From WHSV01 sp050694055 (GTDB lineage: Bacteria; Actinomycetota; CADDZG01; WHSQ01), in the NCBI GenBank assembly GCA_050694055.1, contig JBOGWX010000095.1:1-47948 (forward strand): a stretch of DNA of 47,948 nucleotides. Direction: 5' to 3'. Position numbers and translations under genes: made by a program. Within the stretch, counting starts at the first letter, position 1. Every line of letters starts with the position of its first letter. Under the pieces are notes generated by a model. It ran no database searches, was not told the DNA's origin, and saw only the letters and a program-made list of their open reading frames with translations. Shown piece by piece: positions 44,061 through 47,948 of the stretch.

Positions 44061-45634
44061 CCGGTCATCCTTTCGAGCGCCGTCGAGATCGCCGCGGGGC
44101 TCGCTCGCACCCCCGCCTCCGGGTCCCCCACGCCGTTGAGCAACACGAAACGGACGCCCTCGGAGTACTTCTTGTCGTGACGCCACGCCTTCTCGAGCGC
44201 CCGGTAGTCGAGCGTGGCGGTGGTCGGCAGCCCGACCGCATCTAGCACGCGCCGATGGAGGTCGACCACCCCTGCGTCGATGCGCCCCAGCTCGCGTGCG
44301 AGGTGGGCGGCGGCCATCATACCGAGTGCGACCGCCTCGCCGTGGCGAATCCCGTCGAAGCCGGACGAGTGCTCGATCGCGTGCGCGAAGGTGTGACCGT
44401 AGTTGAGATGGGCGCGCACGCCCGCTTCTCGCTCGTCGATCGAGACGAACCCGGACTTGATGTGCACCGAGCGAGAGACGATCGTGGTCAGCGCTCGTTC
44501 GTCGTGCTCGAAGACGGCATCGACCTTGTCCGTCACGAGTTCGAGGATCTCCGGCTGCGAGATGAACCCGTATTTGACGACCTCGGCGAGCCCGGCCCTC
44601 AGCTCCGCCTCGGGCAAGGTCCTCAACAGTCCCACATCGCAGATGACGGAAGAGGGTTGGTGGAAGGTGCCGACGAGATTCTTTCCGTGTTCGAGGTTCA
44701 CCCCGGTCTTACCGCCGACGGCCGCGTCGACCTGTCCCAGCAGCGACGTCGGCACGTGCACGACGGGCATGCCACGATGGTAGGTCGAGGCCACGAACCC
44801 CGCGAGGTCGGTTACGACTCCCCCGCCCACTCCGACCACGACGTCGTGCCGGTGAGCGCCGGCCTTCGCGAGCTCGTCGTAGAGAACCGCTGCGGCCGCG
44901 ATCGACTTCGAGCCCTCCCCCTCCGGTACGGCGCCGAGGTGGACCCGAAGCCCGCGTGCCTCCAGGGCCGCGGCCACGGGAACCGCGAGCTCGGCGAGGC
45001 TCGGATGAGTGATGACGTAAGCGATCTCCGCGCCCTCGAAGCGAGGCAAGAAGTAGTCGGCGCGCCCCATCAGGCCGGCGCCCACGTAAGTCGGGTAGCC
45101 TCGCTCGCCCGCCGAGGTCCACACGCGCGTCAGATGGGTGGATTCGAACAGCTCGGCCATGGCCGCGGCCTCCATGGAGACGTGCTTCGGATCCTTGCCA
45201 TCGGTCTCGACCACGACGTCGGCCACGGATCGGTAGAGCCCCCGCCTCGCTTCGAACAGCTCGCGGGGATCCCCTCCGTTCAGCAGCGGCCGTCCGCCAT
45301 CGGCGCCATCGACCCGGGCCATCACGGTGGCGTAACTCGCGTCGAGGTACAGCACCAGTGCGTCCATCAGTTCGGCTTGCGTGTCTGGATCGGCAACCGC
45401 CCCACCCCCGAGCGCGACCACGCCGCGCGGTCCGGCGAGCGCCTCGGCCACGACCTCCCGCTCGAGCGAGCGAAAGGCCTCCTCACCGCCCGAGGCGAAG
45501 ATGCCGGAAATCGTTGCGCCCGCGCGCTTCTGGACGACGATGTCGGTGTCGACGAAGCGGAGGTCGAGCTCCTCGGCCAGCAGAGCGCCCACCGAGGACT
45601 TTCCGGCCCCCATGAACCCGACCAGGACGATCAC
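44057..45634 (-). CDS. aroKB: Fused shikimate kinase / 3-dehydroquinate synthase
   Basis: Two shikimate enzymes on one chain of 525 residues. The N-terminal kinase (about 1-165) has the P-loop GFMGAGKS (6-13), the DTD shikimate-binding motif, SLEREVV and GGGA. The C-terminal synthase (about 180-525) has VGVGGGVVTDLAGFVASTYHRGMPVVHVPTSLLGQVDAAVGGKTG and metal ligands in LNYGHTFAHAIEH and RHGEAVALGM. Both halves look active. The start is the GTG at 45634, which overlaps the aroC stop (TAGTG); an upstream frame exists but lies in aroC. Confidence 0.95.
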   Translation of the reverse strand: MIVLVGFMGAGKSSVGALLAEELDLRFVDTDIVVQKRAGATISGIFASGGEEAFRSLEREVVAEALAGPRGVVALGGGAVADPDTQAELMDALVLYLDASYATVMARVDGADGGRPLLNGGDPRELFEARRGLYRSVADVVVETDGKDPKHVSMEAAAMAELFESTHLTRVWTSAGERGYPTYVGAGLMGRADYFLPRFEGAEIAYVITHPSLAELAVPVAAALEARGLRVHLGAVPEGEGSKSIAAAAVLYDELAKAGAHRHDVVVGVGGGVVTDLAGFVASTYHRGMPVVHVPTSLLGQVDAAVGGKTGVNLEHGKNLVGTFHQPSSVICDVGLLRTLPEAELRAGLAEVVKYGFISQPEILELVTDKVDAVFEHDERALTTIVSRSVHIKSGFVSIDEREAGVRAHLNYGHTFAHAIEHSSGFDGIRHGEAVALGMMAAAHLARELGRIDAGVVDLHRRVLDAVGLPTTATLDYRALEKAWRHDKKYSEGVRFVLLNGVGDPEAGVRASPAAISTALERMTG

Positions 45635-46797
45635 TACGGACGTTTCCGGACACGCTCGAGGTAGGCGGCATGGGCGGCCGTGAGGTCGTCGACGGTGTCG
45701 CCGCCGAACTTCTCGAGCACCGCGTCGGCGAGCGTCAGGGCGACGACCGACTCGCATACCACGCCCGCCGCCGGAACCGCGCAGACGTCGGTGCGTTCCT
45801 GAAAGGCCTCGGCCGGATCGCCGGTCGCCAGGTCCACGGTCCTCAATCGCTGCTTGAGGGTGCTCAGGGGCTTCATGGCCGCACGAACTCGGAGCGTTCC
45901 CCCGACGGTCATGCCCCCCTCGGTTCCTCCGGCTCGGTTCGTGGCGCGACCGAGATCTACTTCGATCTCGTCGTGCGCCCGAGAGCCGCGCAGCGTGGCC
46001 GCCCGGAAACCGTCGCCGACCTCGACACCCTTGATGGCGGGCACGGCCATGAGCGCCCCGGCGAGCCTGCCGTCGAGCTTGCGATCCCAGTGCACGTGGC
46101 TGCCCAGGCCCGGCGGCAGCTCGAAGGCCAGCACCTCGACCACACCCCCGAGCGAGTCGCCCTCGGCCGCGGCGCGCTCGATCTCTCCGACCATCGCATC
46201 CGACGACGGCTGGTGGAAGCAGCGCGTCGGGGAGGCGTCTACGGCCTCGAGGTCCCCGGGGCGCGGCAACGCCGCATCGTCAGGCACGCGGGCTGCTCCG
46301 ATCGAGATCACGTGACTGATCACGGTGACGCCGAGCTGGCCCAACAGCGTCTTGGCAAGCGTCCCGATCGCCACCCGAGCGGCCGTCTCGCGCGCGCTCG
46401 CTCGTTCGAGCACGTTGCGCGCGTCGTCGAACTCGTACTTCAACATGCCGGCGAGGTCCGCGTGACCGGGGCGGGGCCGGGTCAGCACCCGGCCTCCCGG
46501 CTCACCCTCCACCGGCATGACGTGCTGCCACTTGTCCCACTCGCTGTTACGAATCGCGATGCCCACCGGTGTTCCCAACGTCTTCCCCGCGCGCACCCCC
46601 GAGACGATCTCCAGCGCGTCCTTCTCGAACTTCATGCGGGGGCCGCGCCCGTATCCCGCGCGCCGGCGTGTCAGCTCGTCGGCGATGTCCTTGACGGCCA
46701 CCGGGAGATGAGCGGGCAGGCCCTCGAGGATCGCCACGAGGGCCTGGCCGTGAGACTCGCCTGCGGTGAGATACCTGAGCCGGCTCATGGACCCCAT
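45634..46797 (-). CDS. aroC: Chorismate synthase
   Basis: Last shikimate step, FMN-dependent. About 387 residues with LRYLTAGESHGQALVAILEG, RRRAGYGRGPRMKFEKD and SSARETAAR-type RASARETAARVAIG, plus HCFHQPSS-like and GTLRVRAAMKPLSTL near the end. The ATG at 46797 has AGGGA 8 nt upstream; the ATG at 46788 is an alternative closer to the conserved start. First gene of the aro cluster; divergent from mntA. Confidence 0.97.
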   Translation of the reverse strand: MGSMSRLRYLTAGESHGQALVAILEGLPAHLPVAVKDIADELTRRRAGYGRGPRMKFEKDALEIVSGVRAGKTLGTPVGIAIRNSEWDKWQHVMPVEGEPGGRVLTRPRPGHADLAGMLKYEFDDARNVLERASARETAARVAIGTLAKTLLGQLGVTVISHVISIGAARVPDDAALPRPGDLEAVDASPTRCFHQPSSDAMVGEIERAAAEGDSLGGVVEVLAFELPPGLGSHVHWDRKLDGRLAGALMAVPAIKGVEVGDGFRAATLRGSRAHDEIEVDLGRATNRAGGTEGGMTVGGTLRVRAAMKPLSTLKQRLRTVDLATGDPAEAFQERTDVCAVPAAGVVCESVVALTLADAVLEKFGGDTVDDLTAAHAAYLERVRKRP

Positions 46798-46829
46798 CTT
46801 CGCATCCCTGTTTCGAACTCCTCAGCGCG

Positions 46830-46835
46830 TAGCAT
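46830..46835 (+). promoter_or_regulatory. Candidate -10 of the mntA-hepT pair
   Basis: TAGCAT ends 6 nt before the mntA ATG, so the A of ATG would be about +1. No Shine-Dalgarno and no clear -35 are visible. Confidence 0.35.
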
Positions 46836-46841
46836 GGCCCC

Positions 46842-47267
46842 ATGGCTACAGAAGTGCTGGACAGGCTCAAGGAGGGGGCGGAGCATGCCTTCGGAACGGC
46901 GCCGGTCCTGTTCGCGTACCTTTTCGGCTCGCAGGCCACGGGCACGGCCCGGCCGGACAGCGACGTGGACGTCGCCGTATTCCTGGCGCACGACGCCGGC
47001 GAAGATCACCTGCAGACCGCGCTCGATCTTCCGAGTGCATTGTTCGACACAACGAACCTGACGGACATCGAGGTAACGGTGCTGAACGGTGCCCCATTGC
47101 GGATCGTCGGTCGCGTCCTTGGCGAGGGGCAACTGTTCTTCTCGGTCGACGAACCGTCACGAGTGGCATTCGAAAGCCGCAAGTTACGCGAGTACTGGGA
47201 CTGGAAACCGCGCGCCGAAGATATCGACAGGGCCCTTCTTCGAGCGATCGCCGAGGGCCGGCGCTGA
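46842..47267 (+). CDS. mntA: MntA-type nucleotidyltransferase antitoxin
   Basis: 141 residues, minimal nucleotidyltransferase fold. The signature GSQATGTARPDSDVDVAVF includes Gly29-Ser30 and the two metal-binding Asp (41, 43); a third acidic ligand may be Glu in TDIEVTVL. Enzymes of this family inactivate the partner HEPN toxin by adding AMP to a tyrosine. The stop TGA overlaps the hepT ATG (TGATG), so both are made together. Without a Shine-Dalgarno; probably leaderless. Confidence 0.9.
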   Translation: MATEVLDRLKEGAEHAFGTAPVLFAYLFGSQATGTARPDSDVDVAVFLAHDAGEDHLQTALDLPSALFDTTNLTDIEVTVLNGAPLRIVGRVLGEGQLFFSVDEPSRVAFESRKLREYWDWKPRAEDIDRALLRAIAEGRR

Positions 47268-47683
47268 TGGTGGATCCAGCGCGGCTTCGGGCTCTTCTCG
47301 ATCGAATCGAGAGCGAGACGGCACATCTGCACCGACTCGCAGCCTTGGATGAGGCACACCTATCCTCGGACGCCGACCTCATGGCGGCGGTGAAGTACCG
47401 CTTTCTCGTCGCCATAGAAGCTTCTATCGACGCCGGCCAGCACATCCTCTCGTCAGAAGGTTTCCGGGCCCCGGAGAGTTCCGCCGACGTCTTCCGTGTG
47501 CTCGGTGAGAACGGCGTACTCGAGCAGCATGCGGTCGTACAACTCGAGGCCATGGCCCGCTTCCGCAACCTTCTGGTGCACGGTTATGCAGTCGTCGACG
47601 ATGCGCGCGTCATTGCGATCTTGAGAACGCACCTCGGAGACTTTGACTCGTTCAGGCAGGCCGTCGCTCGGCTGGTCGCGTGA
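47267..47683 (+). CDS. hepT: HepT-type HEPN ribonuclease toxin
   Basis: 138 residues, all-helical HEPN domain. The catalytic motif RNLLVHGY (Arg100, His105, Tyr107) matches RX4HXY, and Tyr107 is the residue expected to be modified by the MntA partner. Typical order is either way round; here the antitoxin is first. A likely defence or stress module at the boundary between the aro cluster and the next gene. Confidence 0.9.
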   Translation: MVDPARLRALLDRIESETAHLHRLAALDEAHLSSDADLMAAVKYRFLVAIEASIDAGQHILSSEGFRAPESSADVFRVLGENGVLEQHAVVQLEAMARFRNLLVHGYAVVDDARVIAILRTHLGDFDSFRQAVARLVA

Positions 47684-47705
47684 CTGGGTCACCTTTAGTC
47701 ACACA

Positions 47706-47737
47706 CGAGGGCCCGGGGGATAATCCCCGGGCCCTCG
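47706..47737. terminator. Strong GC hairpin between convergent genes
   Basis: CGAGGGCCCGGGG (47706-47718) and its perfect complement (47725-47737) with a six-base loop, GATAAT. It lies between the hepT stop and the stop of the minus-strand gene at 47754. There is no U-tract on either side, so it may work with Rho or simply block read-through. Confidence 0.7.
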
Positions 47738-47753
47738 CGTCAGATAAGAACGA

Positions 47754-47948
47754 CTACTTGCGGACTATGCGCTGTCTCTCACAGAGCGCGAACCACTCGT
47801 CGCCGTAGAGGAAGCTGGCGCAACGCTTGTCCATCGACGTCAGCTTGAAGACCACCCGGAAGCGATCGCCGGCAACGAGCTCGTGCAGCTTTCGCTTGCC
47901 GGTCTCGCGCTTCGTGGTCTCGACCAGCGCGGTCCTCTCGCCGTCCTC
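47754..47948 (-). CDS. Unrecognised protein, C-terminal 64 residues
   Basis: An open frame enters from the right edge and stops at TAG 47754. The visible part contains ETTKRETGKRKLHELVAGDR, FRVVFKLTSMDKRCASF and LYGDEWFALCERQRIVRK: charged, with two cysteines and no membrane segment. Codon use resembles the rest of the window and the terminator hairpin follows it, which supports a real gene. I do not recognise the family. Confidence 0.6.
   Translation of the reverse strand, partial: EDGERTALVETTKRETGKRKLHELVAGDRFRVVFKLTSMDKRCASFLYGDEWFALCERQRIVRK

Overview
The window is a high-GC, densely packed bacterial chromosome segment that reads as Actinomycetota, probably a deep-branching or uncultured lineage. 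The evidence is an actinobacterial-type integration host factor (mihF) beside gmk-rpoZ-coaBC, a PriA without helicase motifs, and a gene order running aroC-aroKB-aroQ-pepQ-efp-nusB / pyrR-pyrB-pyrC-carA-carB-pyrK-pyrD-pyrF-pyrE / mihF-gmk-rpoZ-coaBC / metK-priA-def-fmt-rpe / rib genes / infC-rpmI-rplT-trmH-pheS-pheT-argF-mpg-tyrS. I cannot name a genus. Nearly everything is on the minus strand. The plus-strand genes are a class A penicillin-binding protein, a DUF1844-like protein, a zinc-ribbon/DUF2007-like protein and a mntA-hepT toxin-antitoxin pair.

Layout, left to right. Positions 1-124 hold the 5' end of a minus-strand 16S rRNA, with a leader of about 450 nt and a promoter near 583-612. 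Positions 692-12130 carry tyrS, a divergent PBP gene, mpg, argF, and the translation cluster infC-rpmI-rplT-trmH-pheST, into which a sensorless histidine kinase has been inserted. Positions 12397-13300 hold a DUF1844-like protein and a cold-shock protein facing each other across a bidirectional terminator. Positions 13575-18325 form an FMN-riboswitch-controlled riboflavin operon (ribD-ribE-ribBA-ribH) ending in hisG, with a small palindromic insertion between ribD and ribE. Positions 18353-25253 hold two response regulators, rpe, fmt, def, priA and metK. Positions 25347-28405 hold a zinc-ribbon protein, coaBC, rpoZ, gmk and mihF. Positions 28589-39908 form a complete UMP-biosynthesis operon headed by pyrR, with an attenuator-like leader. 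Positions 40171-46797 hold a GAF histidine kinase, nusB, efp, a collapsed Xaa-Pro peptidase gene and the shikimate genes. Positions 46842-47683 are the mntA-hepT pair, and the 3' end of an unrecognised gene closes the window.

The operons are tight: ATGA, GTGA, TGATG and TAGTG overlaps are the rule, so departures stand out. These are a 57-bp palindrome that splits what would otherwise be a TAA-GTG junction between ribD and ribE, a CTG start overlapping the rplT stop, an ATC start for infC, a 35-codon basic ORF plus a VOC-family gene lodged between carA and carB, and a peptidase gene with its catalytic middle missing. I did not find one large undescribed multi-gene system. The strongest candidates for new biology are RNA or element scale: the 16S leader complementary to the mature 16S 5' end, the ribD/ribE palindromic element, and the duplicated arms in the FMN riboswitch expression platform.
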